From NCBI RefSeq assembly GCF_901933205.1, contig NC_044576.1:11875024-11939023 (forward strand): a stretch of DNA of 64,000 nucleotides. The letters are read 5' to 3'. Every line of letters starts with the position of its first letter. Position 1 is the stretch's first letter. Under the pieces are notes generated by a model. It was given only the letters and a program-made list of their open reading frames with translations, did not search any database and was not told the origin of the DNA. The translations under genes and the position numbers were made by a program. The DNA comes from Camarhynchus parvulus. Taxonomy: Eukaryota; Chordata; Aves; Passeriformes; Thraupidae. Shown piece after piece: positions 37,301 to 50,200 of this stretch.

Positions 37301-38200
37301 CGTAAATAAATGTTGTGTGCTCTGACATTATAAAGTAGAATCTAGTAAAACAAAGTAAAACCTACAAAAGCAAGATTTGTTCTGTCTCTTGGCCTAACAA
37401 ACATCAGAGAGCTGCAGGTGAACAGGGGCACTGGATACTATGAAACTATAATGCTGAAATGGATGCTACCTTCAAATGCACTCCCAAATATTCAGAATAA
37501 GACTTGATTCCTTTGTTTGATGTGTTTCCCACCTAAATGAAAGGACTTAAGTGAAATGGCTGTAAGCCAAGTTTTATTTCCCCAAGTGCCCAAACACAAG
37601 CCCTAAGAGCAAAAATCAAGGGAGATGCTCTGCAAACTAACCACAAGCCTGTAGAATAAGGAGCTCTTCTGAGACATGGGAATGGACTGCAAGTTTTCTG
37701 ATTTCTGCTGGACTACTGCGCTCACTGAGAGACTGTCTACACTCACACCCCTAGGTTTGTTTTAGGAATCAATATTTTAATTTTTTATGCCATTAAACAG
37801 ACAAATAATAAACAATCTAAGTGTTTGAGACATGTTACCAAATTGAGTTTATTTTGGGGTTTTGTCAGTAAAAAATAAAACAAGCAAATGGTGCTTCATC
37901 CTGTTTTGACTGCTGAACTGCATTAAAAATATATACATAGAGATTAATTTCCTCACATTTGTTGGAAGTTTCATTGATAATATTTGTTAAACACTTGTGC
38001 ACCATGCCAGTTTCATTTTTCCTGTCCAACCCCCCTTCCCCAAAATTTCAGAATTATTTCTTTCTCTAAAACATGCATATTTGTTTAAAAAAAAACCAAA
38101 AAGCAAAACAAACCAGACCACTCTATCTTGCCTAAGCATATGAATACCAGTGTCATCCCCACAAATGGGTTTTCTTGGAGAAGAAAGGAGATAGCCAGCT
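34394..38200. other. Non-coding AT-rich stretch, no gene recognised
   Basis: Contains an octamer ATGCAAAT (34953-34960) and a stretch at 35430-35640 whose composition and words (GTGATTAATGTG, CCAATTTGCC) resemble conserved non-coding DNA. A 15-base-period purine repeat lies at 35652-35679 (AAGAAAGGTAAAG twice), and A-rich purine sequence at about 35880-35920. Open frames are short and do not resemble proteins. Confidence 0.55.
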
Positions 38201-41200
38201 TACAAATCTCTCTAAGTAGATGGCAAGTCAGGAAAGATGCACAGTAACATGACAAATCTCACCAGAATCTCTTTCCTGGTGGAGCAGATCCTCCCCACCT
38301 TGTTGTGCCAAGGCTGGATTTGTCCAACTGGCAGAGAACGGCAGGAGGAGGCACATTGTCCCCAGGCTCACCCAGGAGCAGTGAGCTCAGGAGAAAGGAA
38401 TTGCCCCATCAGTTCCGAGAAGAGCATGGACACACTAGAAAGCAGGCTGCACTCAGCTTTTCCTTTTTTAACACAGTGTATTTATACACAAGAGAATGCA
38501 GCTCACATGTAGTATCGACCCAGGTTGGGGAGACTGCACTTTCACCACAGAGGAGATAGAGAGAAGGCACATGCTTCTAAAAGCTTTTTCTATGCTAGCC
38601 TTATTGTGTACCCTGAGGACAATATGCAGTCTAAAGGGGATGCTGGATTTTGGGGCAGAATGACTCAACTAAAGCTTGCAGTGGGAATGAAAAATATTAA
38701 AAATGTTGCAGTAAAAACCACAAGTCCAGCCAAGACTGCAAGTCCATTGTGTTATGCACTGTGCAAACCCATGAACACAAGAAGGTATTTCAAAAGGCTT
38801 GTAATTCAATGAATAGAGACAATCCATAGTATTTTTAAGGCCACTTACAAAAATACAAATGCCCAGAAATATACCAAGAAATGGGTTTTTGTAAAGTTGT
38901 TGCAAGCTTTATATTTTTATTTAGAAGAAAACTATCTAATCAATTATTCTTATTTGCTTTTTGAAACTGAAAAAAGCTGTAACTCTATGTACATATTTGG
39001 GAAAAGGGATATTGGGTAAAACAGAGCCAGTGATGAGCAGGAAACAGGATATTCCAATATGCCGATTACTGATTATAAGTAACTTCCCAAAGCCTCTAAC
39101 AGCTGTACCACCTCCCTGTCCACAATGAAATTCCATTCTCTGCTCCCTCTTCCGAGGGTGTGCTGTGCTGGCCAGCAGGTAACTGCAGTACAGCCATTGC
39201 TCAGGCCCGAGAACAGGATGCTGTGGTGTACAGCAACACTGCCTGCTGGCTCGAGCTTGGAGAGCACCAAGACAGCTGTGTCTGTATCATGGTACATTTT
39301 ATTTCTAAAGCTCAAATTGTTCACACCAAACCAGCTCAGCTGTATCTGCAAAGACATCATAAAAATCAGAAGCACTGTCTTCCCACACATCAAGTGTTCA
39401 AGAGAGCCCTGTTGTAAAGTCTTTGTTTCCAGATTTGACCAACCAACACTAAGCACTTGGTACCTAAATCCTCACCAAGTGGAGTTGATTAAGAAGTGGT
39501 AATAATTATAAAATTGCTTTCTGAAGCAAATGAACAAAGGGCAAGATGGGCTAGGTCGTACAACTGCCACCTCCCTTCTGCCCTTAACATCTCCTGGCAC
39601 ATTTGACAACCTGAACTATCTGCAACCCACATTATACAGGAGGAGGCCATGTGGCAAAAGAGACCTGGGCACATTGGGAAATTTATGACTTCTGAGAAGA
39701 CTCTTAGCATATGCTTTTTTTTGGGTTTTTTAAATCTGTCCTGTCTGAAATGGGGACAAGGACAGCAGCACAACTTCTGTAGGAGGCCCCAGTGTAGCGC
39801 AACCTTCTTCATACAGCAATAGCCACTACAGCAAACCCCTAGAGAAAATAGCAGAATAGAGAGGAAGCAATATGAACAAACAGCTCATTCAGCAAATTGG
39901 GAAGAACTCAGAACCCAAGTCATTTGCTTTTCCTGAGTCTGAACACTGCTGCTGTTCTCTCACTCAGTTCAGCTCAAAACAGTGAGCATCTCCAGCCATG
40001 TGCAAAGTCCTCTCAGCACCCATTTCCACAGGACCTCATAAGAACTGCTCAGGCCTCTGCAGAGCCCAGCCTGAGCAGTGTCAGTGTCCATCTGTCCCTG
40101 CTTTACCTTGCCCATGACTCATGCCACTCTTCTCATCCCTGCAGGCAGCTCTTCATGCAGTCCAAGGTCTCTGCAGACAGCAACCTGCAACTAACTCGGC
40201 ATGTGCAAGGCGACAGTGCAAAGGCAAGCCTTCAAAAAGTGTCGGATGTCCAGACTAAAGGAGCTCCTGAACTACACTGTGAGACAGAGGGACTGCCCTG
40301 AGACATGGTGCAGCTCAGCATGGCATCCTGGAACAGAGCAAATGCTTCCTTCTGCCTTGTAATCCAAGAGCTCAGCACTGCGGCTTCAACACAGCAGCCA
40401 TGGCAGCCACAGAGACAATTTAGGTGAAAAATCAGAACATACATGAGGTGCAAACCAAGGGATTCTGCAATTTTTTCCTAAGAGGAGGAAGAAGACTTTA
40501 GTTTTCAGAGACACAGCATTTAGAAATACACTAGTTGTTGGTTTAGAGTCACTTGCTGGACACTGTTGGCAAAACAACCAAGCTGAGGGCAAACTGATCT
40601 AGTATAGCAAATTTGTATAAAACATTTTTTATTTAAAAACCCTGAATTACGGCTTAGAAGAAGTAAACAAAACCTAAAAACTGCTCCTACAGAAGACACA
40701 ATCCTTATGTAAAGACAATCTGTATCATTTGATGCGTTGCATAGGTAAGATTTTTTTTACAAACTGTGGGAAAACTCACTTGCTAGATTTTATACAAGAA
40801 AACCAAAAAGTAATCTGCCATCTTTGAAGCTGCTGATGTAGTAGGAAAGAGAAAAAGCAGTATTTTCAGCTGACTGTACACAATGCTTTTGCTGTTTTGC
40901 TCCATGGTTCAGCCTTGTAGTCATCTTGTGCCTATTGCCACCTCCAAAAGTACACTCTGACCTGTCATTAGGTTCTTTACTTACTATGAATTAGCTCTGA
41001 AATTTTTCTTAACCAATAGTCTTTGTGCATCAATGCACATGAGTGCATACGTATTGTGTGGATTTATTTTACACAACACTTTAAAAGAAAATAGAAATAT
41101 GTGTTAATGGCAAGATAGAAACCTCTGGTAAATGCTCTCTTCCCACTTTCAGCAAGCTTACTGGAAATAACATGAATTCAGCAGTCCATGGCAAGTGAAA

Positions 41201-42540
41201 GTATGAGTTAGTACATGTAAGCTAATTCAAAAGGCCTTCTATAAATCTAATAATTATACTTAATTTCATATACAAAGGTCAGCATTAAATTCTCTACAGT
41301 TTTGTATTTCAACAGATTAAAACTTCAGCAATAATTTACTGAACGTAAGAAATAATACCACAACATTGATTACCTGCAAACAGCAACACTGCACAGATTT
41401 TAGCAGGGTGTATTGGAAGCTATACAGTATTTTAGCTAGTGTGTACACACTTCAGCCATTTTTAGACCATATCATTAAAAAACAAAAAAAAACCCACCCC
41501 AAACCTGAATTCTAAACCTAACAATTTCTTTTAGTACTCTAAGTCAAAATAAATGCAATTTAGTTGAAAAGCTGAATAATTTCCAGTTGTGAGAGAAGAG
41601 GAAGTAACAACTGTACCTGAAGTTGAAAAGCAGTGACACAGCCAGCTTAGAGCAACACCACAACAGGCAGTTTGCATAAAAACCAAGGCTCAGCCAAAGA
41701 CTCCTTAAGAGGCATTACTAAACAGTTGTATCTCAACAGTGCACTGCCATGATCTAGTAAGATGTCCTCAAGTTTCAGTATGGCTGTGACAGAAGAAGGG
41801 GATATTTATCCCATAATTATCCTGGCTTCCTCACCTCTAATCTGCAGGCCAGGCTGATAAACCAGAACTGACAGAAATGCCACACAAGATGAAGCAGAGT
41901 GGGGGACTACTACAGAGTAGACCCAAAAGGGTTGGCTAAGCCTATGAAAAAGGGAAGAATATGTTGGCATCCTTGCTTATACTCAAAAAAAAGCCTGTAC
42001 TACTACAAGGTAGGGGAATACTGAGAGATGCAAGCATGTAAGTTTACTTTAAGGCACAAATGGGAAAAACCTATTGCTTCTGATTCTCCTGTTCAAGCAT
42101 TTCAAGCTTTGACCCTCTGAGCTCACAAAGTCACACCCAGATCCATTCATTTCAGTATTTTTACTGACAGGCTGAAAAAAACCCCATCACTTCCCTCCTA
42201 GTGGGCCTAGCACTTAAATATTTAAAATACTTGAAAAATGCATTCAAAATCCACAAAATCAGGCAACATTGATCCTAACATTCTAGAAGTGTAAGAGAAA
42301 AGTCTGGTATACAAATAGCAGCCCAAGCCAGGACAGCATTCCACTGGCACAATGCTGCCACACCTCTGCCTTAGGAAGCTGTCATGGAACTGAATTTTAA
42401 GAAAACCATGATACAACAAGCAACTGCTACCAGTGGTTTCACTTTCATGCAGGACAATAATAACTACACCCAATAATCCTGATTTCATGATCTCAGGTGC
42501 ACAACAGCTAGACAGAAGGAAGTACCAGCCCCAGCAGAAG
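38201..42540. other. Non-coding stretch, no gene recognised
   Basis: Just upstream, 38080-38110 is A-rich simple sequence, and 41475-41510 is A/C-rich. Frames up to 134 codons (39897-40301, plus) lack recognisable domains. Splice-like words occur, such as CAGCAG/GTAACT near 39177, but no consistent exon set is visible. No RNA gene or mobile element was identified. Confidence 0.55.
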
Positions 42541-42577
42541 ATGCATGTGTGCAATAGAGGGCACACAACACATGTGT

Positions 42578-42610
42578 GGGGCTGGGGGCGAGTGGGTGTG
42601 GGAGGGTGGG
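42578..42610 (+). other. Strong six-run G-quadruplex motif
   Basis: G tracts lie at 42578-42581, 42584-42588, 42594-42596, 42600-42602, 42604-42606 and 42608-42610, with loops of 2, 5, 3, 1 and 1 bases. Six tracts allow several alternative folds, the three short-loop tracts are favourable, and a further G5 run follows at 42617-42621. This is the strongest quadruplex candidate in the window. It lies in an isolated GC-rich patch (about 42550-42850) with no recognised promoter. Confidence 0.6.
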
Positions 42611-42624
42611 ATGGCAGGGGGCAC
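42611..42624 (+). promoter_or_regulatory. Partial CTCF-like motif beside the quadruplex
   Basis: ATGGCAGGGGGCAC matches 11 of 14 positions of the CTCF core CCASYAGRKGGCRS, including all of GCAGGGGGCAC; the first three bases differ. It starts at the base after the quadruplex motif. Quadruplexes near CTCF sites are known to be associated. Three mismatches at the 5' side make the call weak. Confidence 0.25.
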
Positions 42625-45550
42625 TCGGGAATGGCAAGAACTTGGCTCTCCTCAGGCAGATGGGTTTACCACACTGAGCTAGGTCTGGACAGTGTAGCTG
42701 CAATTTCTAAATGCTGAGGCAGGCCAAGGCAAGTGGCATCCCCTCCAGCTGCCAAATTCCAGGCAATTAGAGCCACTGGCGCCCTCGGCTCCCTGGTGGG
42801 TGCCCGGGCAGAGGCACAGCAGCAGGGAAGAGCCTGTAACTAGGGCAGGGATAGGAGGAGTGCTGCTTTATGGCAGCATGCTAAATCAATTGCATTTTTT
42901 ATTTCCACTGCTCAACATTATTATGCTCTCTGCATGGCTTTTATGAATGTTTGCCCTACCATAATCTATTTGCCAGAAATCAATAGTCTCTTATCCTTGC
43001 AAACTAGTAACCAATGTCACCATCTTTCCAGCTTGCAGATCAACTAACATTGTCCACTGCATTCAGAACAGGAAACCTGGTTTCTTAATTGTTACATTTC
43101 ATACAAATCTTCAGCTAGGAAAGCGGAGAAATACACCTACTGCAAGGCAGCTTTTAAATCAAAGCCTGTGTCTTAAACTACGCTTTTCCATTGAGCAAGT
43201 ACAGAGGTACCATTACAGCCCATCATTAAAGAAACAGTTCCTACCAGGGGGTATCAGCATTTTGAATTGCCACATCAGGATGTGCTGGGGATGGTTTACG
43301 CTCAAGAGAATTAGAAGGAATGGAAAGATGCTCTTACACAATTCATAGGACAGTAGCAAAAATTGCTATTCTAAATGTAAGTAATATAGAAAGAATCAAA
43401 TGTGAAAGGTGTTGCACGTTTATCTAACAGTTTTAAATACAACAAACTTTTAACTCTCATGAGAAAAAATAAAAGCAGAAAGATGTAATTAAATGCCATA
43501 CATGGAATTAAAACATTTAAAAAAAGATTCATTATACTCTACATATCTCATTGCTATCTCCACAAATTCCTTTCTTCCTCTATCAGCCCTCTGCTGAGTA
43601 ACCAGATTCCAGTCTCCAACCTTTGCTCCAAAGTTCAGGGCAAGTTTCCTAGAATTTCTTCTTCTGAATTGTTGTTTGCTTTTCCTTGTAATTCTTTTCT
43701 TCTTTCCTACAGAACCTGCCAAAGCAGGAATAATGTTGTAAGGTAACATATATATATATATATGCCCCTAGCCTCCATATTCTTCTTAATTTTGCTTTTG
43801 CTTGGTTTAAAACTTTTCTCTACTGTAAAGGGGATAATAGCTGTCTTTACACCTTCTCTTACTTATCTCCATTTATTGTTTATCCTCCTATTATGCATCT
43901 CCCAGCAGGCAGCATCTGTGAAACAGCTCTTCTGACCCCCTCCTGACTCATCTGCAGCTGTGGGGGTTGTATGGAGGAGCTCCACTGGGGCTGGCTTTCA
44001 GAGCTTCTGACTGCTCCCTCTGACCCTTATTGAAATAAAAAGTTATTGTCCAGGTGATGGTGCCTCAGGGTCTTCCAGAAAATCATTAGGAAGAAGGGCT
44101 TGCTCATCACCCAGAATAGAGGATATCTTCTTTGAAAAATGGCAGCCTTTACTGGGACATGCAAGACTGCAGGAGGTTCTCTGCTCTGTGAGCAAGTAAA
44201 TCCTTTTTTCTTCCCATTGACACGGACTATATTTTAGCAGAAGTCCCTATGACTGGGTGCTAAATAACCCTAGAACTTAAAATAGCCAAGAAGTCCACAA
44301 GTAGTGCAGGTAGGAGCTTCTTTCCTGTCTGCAGCACTGAAGAAACAAACCAAGAGTGGGTTTTATTTACAACTTCTGTAGGTAGTGCAGCTACTGGACC
44401 TGTATCAGAAATGAGCTCCAGCTCCTGCATGCACAGCTGTGTGTGCCCTCAGCTGCCTCACTGAAGAACATCTGCCACAAGCCCAGCACAGAGGTGACTG
44501 TACCCACCAAGCACTGCCATGCTCACTGCCCATTGTCCACCCCCTCCTGAGGGCATCACCCAGCTAGAGCAGAAAGGATCACCTCATGCTCTTGCCCAGT
44601 TCTGCAGCAGGTTAGAAGTCCATCTTTTTACAGGAATGCCTTTTCCTGTGACCATCTCTGAGCACAAAGTGTGAAATGCAACCTTGCTAGTGCCCCTGGC
44701 AGACATAGGAGAGGAAGCACCTGCTTGCTGCTCCTGTGAGCAGCCCCCTTGCTGTGTCCTCAGGGAACTCTCTGCTGCTGTCTAATACCCTTCTGCAAAT
44801 GGGCAAGTGCCAATTTCCACTCTGTCAGGCCTAGTAAATTTTATGTTTGTAATTCCTGGTTGGTGAAAAGAAAATAACAGTCTTGTCCATGAAAAGCCAA
44901 GGATTGGTGATACAAAACAGAGAACTGGGAAGCTGCTTTGAGCAGCTCTGGATCCATCAGGCTGGGCTCAGATTATACCCCTGCAAAGCCATAAAACTGC
45001 TTCTGTGGGGGAGAGCCATCATTCAAACGACAGCCTGAGATAAACCACAATCTGATGACTGTCACAATCCCTTTGACACCAACACTTACCATCTCCTAGT
45101 GTTTACAGACTAATCAGTTTAGCCTTCCCAACTGGCTGCATACAAGGCAGCTGCTCATCATGACTTGCATTTTCTTAAAGCTTCACCGAGCAGACACCCA
45201 GGGCTCTGTTATTTCCTCCACTCCTCAGTCTCAGACTACCCAAAACAAGAAAGAAAAATACATTAATCTGTACAATTCCTGTGTAATTCTCATTTCCAGG
45301 GAATGCTTGGGATTTCACTAGCTATTGATTAAAGAACAGCCTTTCATATAAACCCAAAAATTAACAGCAACTACAGTAACAGTTAATTTAAAATAAATAA
45401 TTACAGAAATAACTTTAAAAATACTTATATTACCAAATTTTAGAAAGGTTTTCTCAGACACTGAAGTTCATATACTTGTAATATATACAGACATCTTGCT
45501 TAATATCTAACTTTTTTTTAATAAATAAATTATATAAATAGGCCCCTTTG
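42625..45550. other. Non-coding stretch, no gene recognised
   Basis: 42.77-42.83 kb is GC-rich with several CpGs. 42.88-43.07 kb has conserved-element-like composition. 43748-43763 is (AT)8. 43.9-44.8 kb is moderately GC-rich with no long frame. An 86-codon Lys/Arg-rich minus frame (43489-43749) resembles no family I know. No LTR boundaries, splice-bounded exons or RNA genes were convincing. Confidence 0.55.
43747..43764. repeat. (AT)8 microsatellite within an 18-bp palindrome
   Basis: C-(AT)8-G spans 43747-43764 and is its own reverse complement. It is a simple dinucleotide repeat and may be length-polymorphic. Confidence 0.8.
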
Positions 45551-45559
45551 ATTGCTCAG

Positions 45560-45780
45560 AGCATCCATCATTAAGTACTGGGGCATAGCTTTAGGCATAA
45601 TTGTACTACTGAATTCATCAGCTGCCTAATCATCATTCATTTTGCATCTATTTCTGCTAATTAAAAAAACTCCTAACAACTTTTACATAAATATTGTATT
45701 TGTTCTCCACAAAGACACAAGCCTAATTTACCAGTGATTAACTGATTATCTAATTTTATAGCTGTCACTCTGTAAAGACC
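45560..45780. promoter_or_regulatory. Candidate conserved non-coding element, homeodomain-rich
   Basis: The stretch contains many homeodomain/TALE/POU-like words close together: CTAATCATCATTCATTTTGC, GCTAATTA, TTTACATAAATATTG, and AGTGATTAACTGATTATC. It is free of simple repeats and mobile elements. This texture is typical of vertebrate developmental enhancers. It is a pattern judgement; only cross-species alignment could confirm it. Confidence 0.25.
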
Positions 45781-48576
45781 AGGACCCAGAGCCACCAGAA
45801 AAGACCAAGCAAAGTCTGTCACCCCTTACCTGCTGTCCCTCACACTTGTCTGAGACAGGCAGCAAGGGTGGCAGCCTTGGCACAGGCTGTGCACACAGGC
45901 TCTGCTGATCCTGCTGGCTGCAAAGGTCCTCAGTCCTTTACAACCTTCCCTGAGTTTCTGGGAGTGCTCAGACAGGGACTAAATGACCCAGTGGGGGACC
46001 AGAGACCTGGTGGCCATAAAAAATCTGTCAGGGGCACTACAGAGCACACGAGTTCAGGGTGGTTATACAGCCCTGCAAGACCCTCGGCAGCCAGTTGGAA
46101 ATTAACTTCAGTGTGTTCCCTCTGCCCTCACCCTCCTGCCTGAAGCTCAATATAATGCAGACCGCAGCAGCATCCCCTCTGCTTAGACCCCTGCTAACAC
46201 CAAAATCTTTCACTTTCAAAGAACAGCTGTCAGCATTTAAAGATCTGCCTGGCCAGCACTCGGAAGCAGAGGAAGAACAGCCTCAGGTACCACCTGATCC
46301 CTCCAGGTGCACGTGCCCTGCTGAGAGCAGAACCCAACAAAACCACATCCCCACCGGCTACTGAGACCTCCAGGGTGAACTGCAGCGCTCAAGAGGTGAT
46401 GCAGAACAGCCCTTCAAAGAGCAGCTTTTTGTTTTCCTCATAACCCAATTATGTTTAATTGGGAAATCCAATAACTTGAGAAATGCATCTTTAGCCTGTG
46501 CAATTTTCATGAATTTTCACCAATTTCCATGCATACCTGTTGCCAACCTTGTCCTGGTTCCAGAGGTACATACAGTACAAGCAGCTGTTAAAACAAGAAT
46601 GAACAAGGGTAACAGCACCAACATTAATCTTGTAGGCAATCTGGTGCTGTTCCTCTCCCCATAAATTTTCTATCAGAGTATTAGTTAGAGACATTACCAC
46701 TCCCAAACCCTCCACTCCCTGCAGGTGACCGCAGGATAGGCAAATTATTTCCACAGGCAGGGACAGGCATTTAAGACTATTATGGCACCTTGGATTTTGT
46801 AGCTACATATTTCAAAAGCAAAAGAGGAAAAGCCAGCAGAGTCATACTCACTTTTGATAACAAGTGAGGAATGACTTTTAAATATTCCTTTTTTGACCAA
46901 AGTTTGTAACACTCTCAAATAGGAGAGGAGGTAAGAAGGAGAATTTATTTCAGCTACCGAGCTACATGGTCATCTGCTTTTTTCATAAACTGGACAAAAG
47001 AGAGAATTGGGTATTTCCTGAGGTGCTTCTCTTGCTATTGCTGAAAGCAATTCCCATCCCAGGGAAGGCATGTACAGCCTGTTCCCAGCAAGTGACCAGG
47101 ATCTGGACCCAGCACACACACACCATTCCCAAAGCATGGCTCTCACCACTTGCATTTGCTGCAGGACAGAGGACCAAACCCAACTATGGTCAAACAGTAA
47201 CCCTGCTGTTTGCCCTGACCAGTACTGACTCACAACACGCAATCCTGTACTACTTTTGAAGGCATAACAGTCTGTCCCAATCAAAATTTTCATTGTGATG
47301 CACTAAATTATGCGCTTCAACACATAACAGAGACAAAACAAATCAGTTACCTTGGCAGACTTCTTCCTAAGTGAATAACCAAGGTGAAGGGATGGTGTTA
47401 TTTGAGGAGTGGAAAAATTATTTATTATGAAGAGAGAATCCCATGAAGAACAGCATGCATTACACAACTCTAACTTGATGCACCAGAAAAGGTGCAACTC
47501 AGCGTAACTCTCTGAGGAGGATCTGCCAAACAGTGCATAAAGCTGAGTGTAAGCATGAATGCATCCTAGTGGACTATGGAGAGAACACTATTTAAAGCAG
47601 CAATTAACTGCTCCATAGTTAATACAGTTGCTGGAAACAGTTTCACACTGACAAGGACTAAAATCAACTGACACCCCTTTTATATATGAATACTGAGAGT
47701 ACTGAAAAGCACTAATTCTGATCTTGATTAAAAAATGGAAAAAAGCAGCATGCTATTCATAAAAACCAACTTCTTTACCTCCACTTGACACAGAAAGCAC
47801 TTAGATGCAAATTTAAATATGCAATATTAACTGAAATGATTGGCATCTACCATTTAACACCACACTGAATGCGATCAGAAAGACAAAACACTGATGTAGT
47901 AAGTACAGGTTTTCATCAATATTTACAGAAAAGACATGCCACAAACACTTCAGACAATATGTATTTACAAAATACAATACATGGAGCTGACTGTCTAGCC
48001 CAACTAAGGATAGATTATAATCTTACTTTAAAACTTTAGTAACAGATATTACCTTAGGTATCAACTAGAGGATATAGTAACAGTCTTGGTAAGTTTATGG
48101 CTGAAGAAATAATGATTGAATTCTCATCAAATACGAGCAGATCGCTTATAGATTTCAAATTAGATTTTCTCCACACAATTTCTTGTACAAAAATCCAGTG
48201 CATTTTTGAAACTCTAATCTAGGGACATAAAACAATAACTGACACAACTTTATACAATACAGCCGTGCACTGCATTTTAAAGGTACTGATATATCTGATG
48301 AGTAAGATATATACATTTTTGCTCAAGTGGCTCATGCTGATTTGTGGATTGCAGAGCTGTGTACAAGTGCTAGGCTGAAGCAGAGGAAGAACGGTTTTGG
48401 TACGAGGATCAATGCAACTGAAATGTTCAGGGTTCAATGACGTTTTTCTAAATTTTAAAGCTAAGTCAATGAAAGGTCTGGATGCAGGAAATGGGGACGT
48501 CAGGATCTAGCTCTGCCATATATTATTACACAAATTATAGTCCACTTCTGCACCTGCAGCATTTATCCACAATAAA

Positions 48577-48596
48577 GGATATTCTTGGATATTCTT
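48577..48596. repeat. Perfect 10-bp tandem duplication
   Basis: GGATATTCTT occurs twice end to end. It is a short local duplication with no associated element. Confidence 0.6.
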
Positions 48597-48790
48597 CCCA
48601 ACTTATTTTGATGGTAAATACTCCAGGCAAAAGCAGCCTGTTCCTGAGTACTACTATAGCTGTTAAAAAGATAAAGAAATCTTGAAGCTGCTGGAATATA
48701 AACCACAGTGGCAAACCTAGGATTATTTACATCAAAAATGCCAGAGGTACTGACTAAAATGTGTATTTCTAACTGGAAGCAATTTTAAAA

Positions 48791-48823
48791 AAAGTAAATA
48801 TATAAAGTAAATATATTTTACTT
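48791..48823. repeat. Perfect 13-bp tandem duplication with adjoining hairpin
   Basis: AAAGTAAATATAT is present twice end to end (48791-48803 and 48804-48816). The second copy, with the following bases, forms a stem AAGTAAA / TTTACTT around TATAT (48805-48823). AT-rich hairpin-plus-duplication structures are common replication-slippage products. Confidence 0.6.
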
Positions 48824-50200
48824 AATGTAATATAGTTCATCTATAAATTAAACACAAATTCAGACCTGAATTTCAAATCACAGGATTAATCATGGTGTTA
48901 ATGACCTGAACCAGAATAATACAAATTTTAATACAAACTACTACATTTCTGCTGTTCCTCTTTGTCACAAATGTTGTATTAACGGCTACTTAAAAAAATT
49001 CAAATCTGTCAGCAAAAAGATACATGCTTAGTTATGATGTTAGAATTATATTTTAGAATTATGTGTGATATCTGAATATACACACAGGTGATCAGAAGAA
49101 ATAATATTCATTAACATTTTATTATAATATTCCTCAATGGAAGTAATTTCTATTTAATACCATTGTACAATTACAAATTGCACAACAGTGTTGTCAGATA
49201 TAACAATAGACTGGAAAGAACAATTTAAACTTCAAGAATTTTTGCAACAGCATTTCATGTCATAGCATATTTCTTAATATCTTCATTTTATTACTATTAC
49301 GATGTTAAAACTATGGGATTCCCCAAAAGGCATGTCAAATCTGAAAACTGTCAAAGAAATAAATCACAGACTGAATTTAGATAAAGTGTTCTTCTCTTTG
49401 CTATAGCAAAGTGAAGTACATACACAACTGGAATATCTGCTTCTTCTCATTTACTAAGCAGTCTTTTGCACCTCTCCTGTCAACTCCTCAGAGGCACTGC
49501 CTGGATCTTCTTTTGGATGTTACATTTGCTAGTGAAATCACTGATGGACTGAAGCCAGTGGCAAAATTCCTACAGCAACTTAATGGGACCAGAAATTTGA
49601 TTCTGAACATTCATTATCTCCTCTCTTAACTTTTCAAGTGGCAAAGTCATTCCCAAGTATGAATTTCTTTTCAGAAGTAGTTGACATCCTCCCACCCCAG
49701 CAGCAATAGAGCTTAACACATGCAATCACATATGGTGCTCAAACATCCCTGCCATCTGAAATCCAACAATTAATAGTTACCAAGGAATTGGAAGGGGTTT
49801 TGACAAGGCAAAATTGCTGAAATGCATTATCGACTTAGATTTTTATAATCCTTTGAAATGCATGCTTGAATTGCGAAAGAGAGTCATCACAAATGCACAC
49901 ATTTTTTAGGTCTCCAAAAGTTGTACCTCGTGGTATATTCCAAATCCTTTACATTTAGCAGGAGAAAGCAATCAAAGAGATGCAAGAATAACAAGGATTA
50001 ACATGTTTGCTCTTTCTTTAAAGGGACTGGTCCCTTCAAGGGTTTTGTACAGCAATTAGTTCCAGCCTACAAGAATCCAAGACATGTATACCACATTTTC
50101 ACATTCTCTTTGCCAAACCAGACACTGTACTCTGAGCCCTTCATTTCTAAATAGAGTTCACTTCTAAATATATCCTGTCATGCATGCAGATGAAGGGCAC

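Larger units (their letters stand above)
45781..50200. other. Non-coding stretch, no gene recognised
   Basis: A strong minus-strand donor (GACAGCAG then GTAAGGGG, near 45829) ends a segment open in two frames. Its best acceptor, near 45923, has a weak pyrimidine tract, so no exon is called. Local repeats are listed separately (48577-48596, 48791-48823). A CA run lies at 47113-47123, an octamer at 47805-47812, and a hairpin AAGGGAC-TG-GTCCCTT at 50021-50036. Confidence 0.55.

Noticed and set aside
43900..44800. Solo LTR
   Set aside because: No TG...CA ends with a target-site duplication, and no promoter or poly(A) layout could be traced.
45829..45923. Minus-strand exon ending at a strong GTAAGG donor
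   Set aside because: The candidate acceptor has a poor pyrimidine tract and the translations are unremarkable.
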